DNA of 16,140 nt from contig JANQHP010000036.1 in the NCBI GenBank assembly GCA_028282625.1, forward strand, positions 1 to 16,140. Reading direction: 5' to 3'. The position numbers and the translations under genes were made by a program. The notes under the pieces are model-generated. The model was not told the origin of the DNA and searched no databases. It worked only from the letters and a program-made list of their open reading frames with translations. Source of the stretch: Rickettsiales bacterium (GTDB taxonomy: Bacteria > Pseudomonadota > Alphaproteobacteria > Rickettsiales > UBA8987). Shown here in pieces: positions 1 to 7,813 of the stretch (position 1 is its first letter; each line of letters starts with the position of its first letter).

Positions 1-1903
1 CATATGTTCGGATCCAGCGCCGCACATTGGAAGGCCCAGCATTGTAGGCGGCTGCGGTCAGCAAACGTGATCCGGAGAATTGTTTCAGCAGGTGGACCAG
101 ATAGGCACTGCCAAGCTGCACGTTGTAGGCTGGATCAGATGTCAGACGTGCAAGGCGGTAGCGGATCCCAACACGCTCGGCCATTTCTTTGGCGGTCGCG
201 GGCATCAGCTGCATCAAACCGCGTGCGCCGGCGCTGCTTTGGGCGGTCGGCAAAAACTGGCTTTCTTGTAAGGTGACGGCGTGGCTAAAGGCGCTATCGG
301 CCTTCGGATTGCGCACCGGCGCGCCGAGCTCTTTTAGCAGGGGATAGCGTGCTTCTAGCAGGAGGGTGGCAGGGTTTAAGCCTTGGGGCCGGGAGACCGT
401 TTTGGCCACCAAGACGCCATAATAGGGCGAGCCAAGCGCTTTGGGCAGTTCGGCGATCAATTTGCGGAGCCCGGCAGAAGGGGCCTGGCGCGTGGCTTCT
501 TTGAAGAAGAGGCCCGCCAGGTTCGGTTGCCCGATGCGGTGGAGCAAGACGCCTTGCTGGACAAGATCGCTGCGCCGGTAGGCCACTTCATCTGCGGCTT
601 GTATCACCGGTGCCGGTGGCAGGTTGAGCGTTGGGATATCGAGACGCCATGCGGCTTGCTGCCCATAAAAGCTGGTGGGATATTCAATGGCGGTGCGGTA
701 CCAGCGTTCGGCGATGCGCTGGTTGCCATTGAGTTCTGCGGCGCGTCCAGTCCAATAGGCGGCCTTGCCGCGGCTAATGGGCGATTTGACCTGCTGGAAC
801 ATGCGGTAGAAATGCTGGTAGGCGGCTCGGCCATCTTTGAGGAAACGCAAGGCGATCCAGCCGGCGAGCCACTGGCCTTCGGCGTATCCGACTAAGCTGG
901 CACCGGGGCCGGTGAGGGCAAAGCCGTGCGAGCGCGCAAGCCTGTAGGCGGTGTAGTATTCTTGTTCTTCAAAGGCCTTGGCGATGTAGCGTCGCTTTTT
1001 CTTCCACCATTTTTTGGCGTTGGGGGAGGTATCGGGTGTGGCAAGCAGCAATGGCAACACATCTTTGCCGCCCCGGCGTTCTTCGCGCCAAGCGATGCGG
1101 TCATAGAGCAGGCCTTCATCCTGTTGCAAATGTTCTGGAATGGCGGCAATGGCTTGATCCAGCCCAAAGCGGTGCGAGCGAAGCTTGATACGCGCACTGG
1201 CCAGGGCACGCGGGCCTTGCTGCAGACGTGGCAGCATTCTTCTTGCTGCGGTGAGGTCATCGTTCCATAGGAGGCGGTCCACGCGCATGGCATGGTCTTC
1301 CGGGCGCAGCCAGGTGGCGTGCTGCTCTAAAAAACGTTGTTCAGACCGTTTAACCCATTCGCCTTTGATCCAGCTTTCCCGAATGAGGCGCGCGATAAAG
1401 GGGCGGTAGCCTTGGGGTTCCGGTAGGGCGTGCTTTTTTTCCAGGCTGATCAGTGCCTGGGCCAGCCGCCTTTTTCCTTCCGGTGTGATGGGGATACGAA
1501 ATTGTGCGCGGCCCTGCTGTGTGGGGGAGGTGCTAAACCAGCTGACTACCATCTCCGGTGAAAGGCTGACGGGCATGGCACGTTCGGCTTGCGATTGCAG
1601 GCGCTTGATTTGAGGCCAGTTTGGGTGCTGCTGGATGAAGCTAGCCACTTGCGGCCAGGGCACTTGTTCTGCGGCGGATAGGATGGCGCGCCAGGTAAAG
1701 ATGGCTTGCAAGTCCTGGTTGCCGCTTTGCATGGCAACAGACAGGGCTTGTTTCCACCGGCCTTTGCGGGCGTGATCGTTGGCTTTTTTGCCAGCATGTA
1801 CCACGCTGCGCGCGCTGGTCCATATGTGAATATCAGGTATGGGTGACGCGGCGTATACGCTGGTGGTGCACAGCACGCTGCATAGGAGGATGGCACACGC
1901 CAT
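1..1903 (-). CDS. slt: Soluble lytic murein transglycosylase (Slt family), C-terminus off the left edge
   Basis: Periplasmic enzyme that cleaves the MurNAc-GlcNAc bond of peptidoglycan to leave 1,6-anhydro-MurNAc ends. About 634 residues are visible. The N-terminus has a hydrophobic signal peptide ending SVYA-A. Residues about 25-500 are helix-rich and fit the superhelical ring of Slt70-type enzymes. The C-terminal SLT domain is clear: TLQES with catalytic Glu547, then SAGARGLMQLMPATA, and AAYNAGPSNVRRWI at the visible end. The ATG at 1903 is chosen because the signal peptide follows it directly, but it has no Shine-Dalgarno and no basic n-region. An in-frame GTG at 1963 would add 20 residues containing RHR, and an in-frame stop lies just upstream of that. 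It is divergent from dapA; slt next to dapA-smpB is a known alphaproteobacterial arrangement. The family is certain; the exact start is not. Confidence 0.94.
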   Translation of the reverse strand, partial: MACAILLCSVLCTTSVYAASPIPDIHIWTSARSVVHAGKKANDHARKGRWKQALSVAMQSGNQDLQAIFTWRAILSAAEQVPWPQVASFIQQHPNWPQIKRLQSQAERAMPVSLSPEMVVSWFSTSPTQQGRAQFRIPITPEGKRRLAQALISLEKKHALPEPQGYRPFIARLIRESWIKGEWVKRSEQRFLEQHATWLRPEDHAMRVDRLLWNDDLTAARRMLPRLQQGPRALASARIKLRSHRFGLDQAIAAIPEHLQQDEGLLYDRIAWREERRGGKDVLPLLLATPDTSPNAKKWWKKKRRYIAKAFEEQEYYTAYRLARSHGFALTGPGASLVGYAEGQWLAGWIALRFLKDGRAAYQHFYRMFQQVKSPISRGKAAYWTGRAAELNGNQRIAERWYRTAIEYPTSFYGQQAAWRLDIPTLNLPPAPVIQAADEVAYRRSDLVQQGVLLHRIGQPNLAGLFFKEATRQAPSAGLRKLIAELPKALGSPYYGVLVAKTVSRPQGLNPATLLLEARYPLLKELGAPVRNPKADSAFSHAVTLQESQFLPTAQSSAGARGLMQLMPATAKEMAERVGIRYRLARLTSDPAYNVQLGSAYLVHLLKQFSGSRLLTAAAYNAGPSNVRRWIRTY

Positions 1904-1956
1904 GGGCAGCAAGGTGCAGCGATGTCGAATAAAAACGAGCAAGAGATACGGCGTGG

Positions 1957-1985
1957 ATGACACAGAAAAGGTTTTGGACTATAGT
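1957..1985 (+). promoter_or_regulatory. Sigma70-type promoter for dapA-smpB
   Basis: A -35 box ATGACA (1957-1962) and a -10 box TATAGT (1980-1985) are separated by exactly 17 bp. Transcription would start near 1992, giving a leader of about 23 nt with an AAAGGAAG ribosome site before the dapA ATG. The -10 box lies in the palindrome ACTATAGT (1978-1985), so it could also act as a -10 for the divergent slt gene, although no good -35 box is visible on that strand. Confidence 0.6.
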
Positions 1986-2014
1986 GAGCTGCTCAACCAT
2001 AAAGGAAGCAGAAA

Positions 2015-2917
2015 ATGTTGCAAGGCTCCTATACCGCAATGATTACGCCTTTTACCGCAGGTGGGGTGGATTGGCCCTGCTTTGATGCGCTGGTGGAGCG
2101 TCAGATTGCCGCCGGAACGCATGGGCTGGTGCCAAGTGGTACAACGGGAGAGTCACCGACATTGAGCCATGAGGAGCATAGCAAAGTGGCCAAGCGGTGC
2201 GTGGAGATTGTGCGGTCGCATGGTGCGAAGGTGAAGGTGCTGGCGGGCACGGGTTCAAATGCCACCAGTGAGGCGGTGATGCTCACCCAGCAGGCGGAGC
2301 AGGCGGGTGCCGATGCGGCGCTGCTGGCGGTGCCTTATTACAACAAGCCAACCCAGGAAGGCCTGTTTCAGCATTTTAAGGCGGTGCATGATGCCACGAC
2401 GATTCCGTTGATGCTGTATAACATTCCGGGGCGCAGCGTGGTGGATTTGCATGATAGTACGATCGCACGGCTGGCAGCCTTGCCTCGCATTGTGGGGGTG
2501 AAGGATGCAACAGGCGACCTCTCACGCCCGCAGACGCTTATGACGGAATTGCAGGCAGCGGGCCTGGACGCGGAGGCGTTTGTACAATTTTCCGGGGAAG
2601 ATGGCACCGCGCTGGAATTTAATGCAGCAGGCGGCACAGGATGTATCTCGGTGACGGCCAATCTGGTGCCGGATTTGTGTGCGAAGATGCAGCAAGCCAG
2701 CCTGGATGGGGATGCGCAGGCCGCGCAGGATATCCAGCAGCGCCTGATGCCATTGCATGATGTGTTGTTCTGTGAAACAAGCCCGGGTCCGGTTAAGTGG
2801 GCTGCGGCACGCATGGGGCTTTGCCAGGAGATATTGCGCTTGCCGCTGGTGGTGCCAGATGAGGCGCATCAGGAAGTGATTTTGACTATCCTCCAGCAGC
2901 TGGAGCTGGTGGAGTGA
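2015..2917 (+). CDS. dapA: 4-hydroxy-tetrahydrodipicolinate synthase
   Basis: Condenses pyruvate with aspartate-semialdehyde, the first committed step of the diaminopimelate/lysine pathway, in the cytoplasm. The 300-aa length matches the family. The TIM-barrel landmarks are present: PSGTTGESPTLSHEEH near residues 41-55, LAGTGSNAT, AVPYYNKPTQEG, LYNIPGR with catalytic Tyr135, and VGVKDATGD with Schiff-base Lys163. These fit Tyr133 and Lys161 of the E. coli enzyme. The start is supported by AAAGGAAG about 7 nt upstream and by the typical N-terminus MLQGSYTAMITPF. smpB follows after 11 nt and its ribosome site begins inside the dapA stop codon, so the two are co-transcribed. Divergence from the lytic transglycosylase pairs precursor supply with wall turnover. 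Confidence 0.97.
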   Translation: MLQGSYTAMITPFTAGGVDWPCFDALVERQIAAGTHGLVPSGTTGESPTLSHEEHSKVAKRCVEIVRSHGAKVKVLAGTGSNATSEAVMLTQQAEQAGADAALLAVPYYNKPTQEGLFQHFKAVHDATTIPLMLYNIPGRSVVDLHDSTIARLAALPRIVGVKDATGDLSRPQTLMTELQAAGLDAEAFVQFSGEDGTALEFNAAGGTGCISVTANLVPDLCAKMQQASLDGDAQAAQDIQQRLMPLHDVLFCETSPGPVKWAAARMGLCQEILRLPLVVPDEAHQEVILTILQQLELVE

Positions 2918-2928
2918 GGTGATGATGC

Positions 2929-3396
2929 ATGCTTGCCAACGGGACCACCATTGCGCAGAACCGCAAGGCGCGCCAGAATTACGAACTGCTTGACGAGGTG
3001 GAGGCGGGCCTCGCGTTGACGGGCAGTGAGGTGAAGAGCTTGCGTGCGGGCGGCGTGCAGCTTGCAGAGAGTTATATTGAGGTCCAAAGCGTGCAGGGGA
3101 AGCGGGTGCTGTGCTGGGTGGGGGCGACCATTGCTGCCTGGCCGCATGCGCGCGACAACCATGCACCGCAACGCCCGCGTACTTTGTTGCTTAAACGACG
3201 CGAGATTGACAAGCTGGCCGGTGCGGTAGAGCGTAAAGGGCTCACATTGGTGCCGCTTTCGCTTTATTTTACGCGGCGTGGCTTTATCAAGCTGAAACTG
3301 GCGCTTGGACGCGGCAAAACGCAGGCAGATAAGCGCCACACGATCAAAGAACGCGAGTGGCAGCGCCAAAAGGCACGTGTGCTAAAAGGTGGCTAG
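2929..3396 (+). CDS. smpB: SsrA (tmRNA)-binding protein SmpB
   Basis: Binds the tRNA-like domain of tmRNA and brings it to stalled ribosomes for trans-translation. The 155-aa protein shows the family hallmarks in order: IAQNRKARQNYELLDEVEAGLALTGSEVKSLR (OB-fold N-half), the segment around PHARDNHAPQRPRTLLL, VPLSLYFTRRGFIKLKLALGRGKTQADKRHTIKERE, and a basic C-terminal tail. The start at 2929 has a good GAGGTGA ribosome site (2916-2922) overlapping the dapA stop. tmRNA itself was not found in this window. No clear terminator follows the gene. Confidence 0.97.
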   Translation: MLANGTTIAQNRKARQNYELLDEVEAGLALTGSEVKSLRAGGVQLAESYIEVQSVQGKRVLCWVGATIAAWPHARDNHAPQRPRTLLLKRREIDKLAGAVERKGLTLVPLSLYFTRRGFIKLKLALGRGKTQADKRHTIKEREWQRQKARVLKGG

Positions 3397-3636
3397 GTGG
3401 AGGTGCTCACGGTCTCATAATAAAGACAGGTTCTGCTTAGACACTGTGATCCAACTCATTTACGCCATTTTTTTAACCCTTTTGCACTGCAAATAGACCC
3501 ATTATTTTTGCAATAGTCCCACTATGGCATGCTACAAGCCTAGCAAATAGCTCTATCTCTCTGTCCAGATTTATTAATTAGTTGCTAGTATTTAGGGTTG
3601 GGTGAGGGGTGGTCCGTGTACAGGGTTCCGTGTCCC

Positions 3637-3706
3637 GTCATCTCCTGACTCTTGTCTCGCCGTAGTGCATAGCACGAAGGCGGATGGTAGCGGGACCCAG
3701 TGCCAC
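3637..3706 (+). repeat. Dispersed intergenic repeat, copy 1
   Basis: This 70-bp block starts GTCATC and ends CCCAGTGCCAC. It aligns end to end with the reverse strand of 11850-11921, with long agreements such as GCGGATG and GCGGGA-CCAGTGC and a small inner hairpin (GTGCATAGCAC here, GTACGAAGTAC there). Identity is roughly 70-75% by hand alignment. It is a member of a short non-coding dispersed repeat family. Confidence 0.6.
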
Positions 3707-3752
3707 CTGTTTAGATGCTTCGCTTATGCTCAGCATGCCATGTGATACGGCT

Positions 3753-3778
3753 GTCATTCCCGCCTACGCGGGAATGAC
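3753..3778. repeat. Short palindromic (REP-like) repeat
   Basis: A perfect palindrome with 11-bp arms GTCATTCCCGC / GCGGGAATGAC around a 4-bp loop. The same core makes both arms of the large inverted repeat at 11763-11842. In RNA it would form a stable hairpin, but no U-run follows, so a terminator role is unproven. Confidence 0.8.
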
Positions 3779-3852
3779 AAGACTTATAAACCTCTCCCTC
3801 ACCTTAAAAAGTGGGAGCGGAGCAGGCCCTTTAAAAAACCACAAAGCCGGAT

Positions 3853-3881
3853 TTGCACCTTCCTCTTTTGTGTGCTATGAT
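3853..3881 (+). promoter_or_regulatory. Sigma70-type promoter upstream of the CtlX-like gene
   Basis: A -35 box TTGCAC (3853-3858) and a -10 box TATGAT (3876-3881) are separated by 17 bp, ending about 43 bp before the ATG at 3925. This gives the gene a transcription unit separate from smpB. Confidence 0.55.
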
Positions 3882-3924
3882 TCTGTTTCATTTTAAGACA
3901 AAATAAACGAGCCTCCACTCCCTG

Positions 3925-4998
3925 ATGTCCCTTTCCCTGCCGCAAGCCCCTAGCCTGATTTTGATGCGTACGCCGGAAAATTTTGGGTTTAACGAGCAAA
4001 CGGCGGCAGATAATAGTTTTCAACGAAGGGTGGATAACCGTCAGCAGGATCTAATTGCCGCACGTGCGATGGAGCAGCAGCTGGGCCTTGCTGTGACGCT
4101 GCAGGAAAAAGGCGTGGAGGTGCTGGTCTTTCGTGGCAATCCGGAAGCACCCGATAGTATTTTTCTAAATAATTGGTTCAGCACCCATGGTGATTTGGCG
4201 ATTATCTACCCCATGAAGCATGAGAACCGCCGCCTTGAATATCACGAGGGGGTGATCGCAGCGTTTGAAGAGCATTTTGGGCCAGAAAATGTGCTGGATT
4301 TGCGTGGTGCGTTGAAGGCTGAGGTGAATGGAGAAGCGCACGCGCTGATTTTAGAGGCTACGGGCAGCATGAACCTGGATTATGCGAACCACATGATCCA
4401 CGCCGCCCTTTCTGAGCGTACGGATCCATCCTTGCTCCATCATGTGGCCTTTCATCTGGGTATCAAAGAGCTCTATCCCTTTGAATCCACGACTGCAAAT
4501 GGTGAGATAATTTACCATACCAATATAATGGAAGCGATCATGACGCATCATCTTTCGGTGTGCATGGAAAGCATTGAAGATGATACGCAGCGCCAGAGCA
4601 TTCAGGATTATGCCAACAAAACCGGCAAAACATTGATTGATTTGACACAAGAGGAAGTGAATCATTTCGCCGGGAATATGATCGAAGTGAGCAACGCGAA
4701 GGGTGCGCGCTTCTTGGTGGTTTCTCATCGCGGCTGGGAGGCGCTTGCTGGAGCAAAAAAGGATGTGTTGCGCAAGGAATATGGTGAGAGCGGGCTGGTC
4801 ACACCGGAATATGACGCCGTGGAGATTAATGGTGGCTCGGTGCGCTGCTCGATTGCGGGCTTGTTTCCAAGCCCTGAAAAAGGCGCGGCCGACCTGAAAG
4901 CATGCATGCAGAACCATTGCAAGGATCTGGTGGACCCGGCGGCGGTATTAGCCGAAATGCAAGCGCAGAGTCAGAGCACGCAGCGTTCTTTTGGGTAA
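3925..4998 (+). CDS. ctlX: CtlX-like amidinotransferase-fold hydrolase (citrulline utilisation type)
   Basis: Member of the arginine deiminase / amidinotransferase superfamily, which uses a nucleophilic Cys on guanidino or ureido groups. The CtlX branch is linked to citrulline use. The 357-aa protein shows the branch features: MRTPENFGFNEQTAADN near the start, FLNNWFSTH, EATGSMNLDYANHMIHAALSERTD, IIYHTNIMEA with His198, FAGNMIEV, and GGSVRCSIAGLF with the probable nucleophile Cys308. There is no signal peptide, so it is probably cytosolic. The ATG at 3925 has no obvious ribosome site; an internal ATG at 3964, just before RTPENFGF, is an alternative. The gene has its own promoter and no neighbour acting on arginine or citrulline. 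The fold is firm; the substrate is inferred. Confidence 0.85.
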   Translation: MSLSLPQAPSLILMRTPENFGFNEQTAADNSFQRRVDNRQQDLIAARAMEQQLGLAVTLQEKGVEVLVFRGNPEAPDSIFLNNWFSTHGDLAIIYPMKHENRRLEYHEGVIAAFEEHFGPENVLDLRGALKAEVNGEAHALILEATGSMNLDYANHMIHAALSERTDPSLLHHVAFHLGIKELYPFESTTANGEIIYHTNIMEAIMTHHLSVCMESIEDDTQRQSIQDYANKTGKTLIDLTQEEVNHFAGNMIEVSNAKGARFLVVSHRGWEALAGAKKDVLRKEYGESGLVTPEYDAVEINGGSVRCSIAGLFPSPEKGAADLKACMQNHCKDLVDPAAVLAEMQAQSQSTQRSFG

Positions 4999-5048
4999 TG
5001 GCGTAAGACATACGCCTTGCACACACAGCCCCTCTGCAAATTGCCCGC

Positions 5049-5076
5049 TTGTGTTTTAGGTTGAGATTTGTATGAT
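5049..5076 (+). promoter_or_regulatory. Possible promoter of the sdh operon
   Basis: A -10 box TATGAT (5071-5076) is preceded by a weaker -35 box TTGTGT (5049-5054) with a 16-bp spacer, about 38 bp upstream of sdhC. No terminator is seen between the preceding gene and this point, so readthrough is also possible. Confidence 0.4.
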
Positions 5077-5113
5077 GGACACACCCTTTGGGAAACCATG
5101 ATAGAAGCCTGAT

Positions 5114-5536
5114 ATGTCTTCAAAAGAAACCGCATCTTCTACTCCGCGCAGGCGGCCATTATCGCCGCATTTGACCATTTACCGTCCGCAAATTACCTCC
5201 ATGCTTTCGATCATGCATCGCGGTACGGGCGTGTTGCTTTATTATGGCGCGGTGGCGTTTGTGGTGTGGCTTGCCGCGCTCGCGCATGGGGAAGAGAGTT
5301 TTTTGATGGTGCAGGGCTGGATCGCGCATCCGGTCGGTAAGCTGGTGATGGGCGTGTGGAGCTTTTGCCTTTATTACCATCTGTGTAACGGGATTCGGCA
5401 TTTGTTCTGGGATGCGGGCAAGGGGTTTTCGCTCCCAGCGGTGACGTTTTCGGGTGTGCTCGTGTTGCTGGTGAGCCTGGGCGCTACGGCTGCCAGTTGG
5501 TTTTTCCTCTGTGATTGGTGGAAGGATTTGGTATGA
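5114..5536 (+). CDS. sdhC: Succinate dehydrogenase cytochrome b556 subunit
   Basis: Membrane anchor of complex II that holds heme b and helps form the quinone site. The 140-aa protein has the SdhC signature RPLSPHLTIY at residues 14-23, followed by SMLSIMHRGTG, and three hydrophobic helices at about 39-57, 75-95 and 110-132. The heme ligand is His89 in YYHLCNGIRHLFWD. The ribosome site is weak (AGAAG). The stop codon overlaps the sdhD start (ATGA), the usual tight coupling of the two anchor subunits. Confidence 0.97.
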   Translation: MSSKETASSTPRRRPLSPHLTIYRPQITSMLSIMHRGTGVLLYYGAVAFVVWLAALAHGEESFLMVQGWIAHPVGKLVMGVWSFCLYYHLCNGIRHLFWDAGKGFSLPAVTFSGVLVLLVSLGATAASWFFLCDWWKDLV

Positions 5537-5970
5537 GCAACGCGTCACAAAACATGCAATCGGGCCTGAAGCGCGCGCGCGGGCTGGGCTCCGCCAAGAG
5601 CGGTACCGGGCACTGGATCGCGCAGCGGATCACCGCGATTGCGCTGATTCCATTGGTCATCTGGTTTGTGTGGTCGGTGATTGGCCTCGTGCTGTTTGAG
5701 CCAATTGCGATTGCGGGGCCTGAAGGGAAGGTGACGGTGAGCGCTTATGATAATGCGATTTTGTGGCTCAAAACGCCCGGCCATGCACTGGCGGCGATTG
5801 CTTTTGTGCTGGCGATGTTTTATCACGGCGCGCTTGGTGCGCAGGTGGTGGTGGAAGATTATTTCCATAACAAGAAGCTTTTGATCAGCAAGCTGGTGGC
5901 GCTGAAATTGTTTAGTGTGGTGGCGGCCCTGGTCGGTGTGGCCTCGGTGCTGGTGATTTATCTGCAATAA
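5533..5970 (+). CDS. sdhD: Succinate dehydrogenase hydrophobic membrane anchor subunit
   Basis: Second membrane anchor of complex II. It is 145 aa from the ATG at 5533, which overlaps the sdhC stop by 4 nt and has GTGGAAGGA about 7 nt upstream. A frame extension to 5515 is possible but lies inside sdhC without a better ribosome site. Recognised by RGLGSAKSGTGHWIAQRITAIAL near the N-terminus and by YHGALGAQVVVEDYFH, which carries the second heme-region His and the conserved DY pair. There are three transmembrane segments, at about 36-56, 83-105 and 119-143. Confidence 0.95.
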   Translation: MSNASQNMQSGLKRARGLGSAKSGTGHWIAQRITAIALIPLVIWFVWSVIGLVLFEPIAIAGPEGKVTVSAYDNAILWLKTPGHALAAIAFVLAMFYHGALGAQVVVEDYFHNKKLLISKLVALKLFSVVAALVGVASVLVIYLQ

Positions 5971-5989
5971 GGAATAAAGCAAACGACTT

Positions 5990-7783
5990 ATGGGAACAGA
6001 CGCGTATAACATTGTGGACCATCATTACGACGTGGTCGTGGTAGGGGCTGGCGGTGCCGGCCTGCGCGCGACACTTGGCATGGCCGAAAAAGGGCTTTCA
6101 ACCGCGTGCATCAGCAAAGTGTTCCCCACACGGAGCCATACGGTGGCAGCCCAAGGCGGGATTAGCGCGGCCCTTGGCAACATCACCGAGGATGATTGGC
6201 GCTGGCATATGTACGATACGGTCAAGGGCTCGGATTGGCTCGGCGATCAGGACGCGATCGAGTATATGTGCAAGGAAGCGCCGCGCGCGATCATTGAGTT
6301 GGAGCATTACGGCGTACCGTTCTCGCGGACCGAAGAGGGCAAGATTTATCAGCGGCCTTTTGGTGGGATGACCACGCAATTTGGCGAGGGTCCCCCGGCG
6401 GTGCGTACGTGCGCGGCGGCAGACCGGACCGGGCATTCGATTTTGCACACGCTCTACCAGCAATCGCTGAAGCACAAGGTACAGTTTTTTATCGAATATT
6501 TTGCGATCGACCTCCTGATGGATAAAGATGGTGCCTGCCGTGGTGTGATGGCGTGGAATTTGGATGATGGGACGCTGCATCGCTTCCACGCGCAGATGGT
6601 GGTGCTGGCGACCGGCGGTTATGGCCGTGCTTATTTCTCCTGCACCTCCGCGCATACCTGCACCGGCGATGGCGGCGGGATGGTGGCGCGCGCTGGCTTG
6701 CCGCTACAGGATATGGAGTTTGTACAGTTTCACCCGACTGGGGTATATGGCGCGGGTTGTTTGATCACCGAGGGCGTGCGCGGCGAGGGTGGTTTCCTCC
6801 GCAATAGCGAGGGTGAGCGCTTTATGGAACGCTACGCCCCAAGTGCGAAGGATTTGGCGAGCCGCGATGTGGTGAGCCGCTCGATGACGATGGAGATCAA
6901 TGAAGGGCGCGGCGTGGGGCCAAACAAGGATCATGTCTACCTGCATCTGGACCATCTGGATCCAGAGGTGATTGCCAAGCGCTTGCCGGGTATTTCGGAG
7001 ACGGCGCGGGTGTTTGCCGGGGTGGATGTGACGCGTGAGCCGATTCCGGTCCTGCCGACGGTGCATTACAATATGGGCGGGATTCCAACCAATTACCGTA
7101 CGGAAGTGGTGACCTATGAAAAGGGTAAAGAAAAAGTGGTGCCAGGCCTGATGGCGATTGGCGAGGCGGGCTGCATTTCGGTGCATGGCGCGAACCGTTT
7201 GGGTTCAAACTCGCTGCTGGATCTGGTGGTGTTTGGGCGCGCGGCGGCCATTCGTGCGGCCGAGATTGTGGAGCCGGGTGCTTCCAAGCCCGTGGTAGAA
7301 GAGGCCGAGACCGAGCGCGTGCTCGAGCGGTTTGACGCGGTGCGTCATAGCAGTGGGAAAAAGAGCGTGGCGGAGGTGCGCGGGCAGATGCAGCGCGTGA
7401 TGCAGCAACATGCCGCCGTGTTCCGTGATGAGAAGAGCCTTGGCGAAGGCAATAAGAAGATGAAAAAGGTGGTGAAGGAAGCAGGCGACATCCGGATTGC
7501 TGATCGCGGCCTGGTGTGGAACAGCGATCTGGTGGAAGCGCTTGAGTTGACCAATTTGCTGCCGCAGGCGGTGGTGACCATGGCTTCTGCGGAGAACCGG
7601 AAGGAAAGCCGCGGTGCGCATGCACGCGAGGATTGCCCGGATCGGGACGACAAGAAATGGATGAAGCACACGCTTGCCTGGTGCGATGAAAAAGGTAAGG
7701 TCACGCTGGATTACCGCCCGGTGAAGATGGAAACCCTTACCGATGAGGTGGAGGTGATCCCGCCGAAGAAGCGGGTGTATTAG
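5990..7783 (+). CDS. sdhA: Succinate dehydrogenase flavoprotein subunit
   Basis: Catalytic subunit of complex II, oxidising succinate to fumarate and passing electrons to FAD. It is 597 aa, normal for the family. It shows the dinucleotide-binding GAGGAG at residues 19-24, the covalent FAD His50 in FPTRSHTVAAQGG, GRAYFSCTSAHTCTGDGGGM, QFHPTGVYGAGCLITEGVRGEGG with active-site residues, HYNMGGIPTN, and HGANRLGSNSLLDLVVFGRAA. The C-terminus keeps RGAHAREDCPDRDD and ends PPKKRVY. A distant AAGGA (about 15 nt) precedes the ATG, but the N-terminus YNIVDHHYDVVVVG is typical. The stop codon lies inside a 21-bp tandem duplication. sdhB, usually next in alphaproteobacteria, does not follow. Confidence 0.98.
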   Translation: MGTDAYNIVDHHYDVVVVGAGGAGLRATLGMAEKGLSTACISKVFPTRSHTVAAQGGISAALGNITEDDWRWHMYDTVKGSDWLGDQDAIEYMCKEAPRAIIELEHYGVPFSRTEEGKIYQRPFGGMTTQFGEGPPAVRTCAAADRTGHSILHTLYQQSLKHKVQFFIEYFAIDLLMDKDGACRGVMAWNLDDGTLHRFHAQMVVLATGGYGRAYFSCTSAHTCTGDGGGMVARAGLPLQDMEFVQFHPTGVYGAGCLITEGVRGEGGFLRNSEGERFMERYAPSAKDLASRDVVSRSMTMEINEGRGVGPNKDHVYLHLDHLDPEVIAKRLPGISETARVFAGVDVTREPIPVLPTVHYNMGGIPTNYRTEVVTYEKGKEKVVPGLMAIGEAGCISVHGANRLGSNSLLDLVVFGRAAAIRAAEIVEPGASKPVVEEAETERVLERFDAVRHSSGKKSVAEVRGQMQRVMQQHAAVFRDEKSLGEGNKKMKKVVKEAGDIRIADRGLVWNSDLVEALELTNLLPQAVVTMASAENRKESRGAHAREDCPDRDDKKWMKHTLAWCDEKGKVTLDYRPVKMETLTDEVEVIPPKKRVY

Positions 7784-7812
7784 ACCATTAGGCGGGTGTA
7801 TTAGACCATTAG
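7771..7812 (+). repeat. Perfect 21-bp tandem duplication across the sdhA stop
   Basis: Two identical 21-bp units (7771-7791 and 7792-7812) follow each other without a gap. Each encodes the end of SdhA (RVY-stop) plus the first bases after the stop codon. The first copy supplies the working stop; the second ends one base before the ATG of the next gene. Confidence 0.97.
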
Positions 7813-7813
7813 C

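Larger units (their letters stand above)
3397..3924. other. Gene-free intergenic stretch with repeats
   Basis: No convincing coding region is present on either strand. From 3400 to 3600 the DNA is AT-rich and holds an imperfect 13-mer direct repeat (3493-3505 and 3513-3525, 20 bp apart) next to the hyphenated palindrome TTTGCA-C-TGCAAA (3481-3493). From 3610 to 3780 come a degenerate CCGTG/CAGGGTTC patch, the 70-bp dispersed repeat at 3637-3706 and the palindrome at 3753-3778. The promoter of the next gene closes the stretch. A 70-codon open frame here runs through the repeats and has no protein character. Confidence 0.8.

Noticed and set aside
383..1409. Open frames on the plus strand under the transglycosylase gene
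   Set aside because: They are antisense shadows of slt, with low-complexity or unlikely composition and no ribosome sites; the minus frame has a full catalytic SLT domain.
3436..3446. An 11-mer TGCTTAGACAC shared with 10341-10351
   Set aside because: An 11-base match is expected many times by chance in a window of this size and the flanks differ.
5515..5532. Longer sdhD N-terminus
   Set aside because: The ATG at 5533 overlaps the sdhC stop and has a better ribosome site; the extra six residues match nothing in the family.
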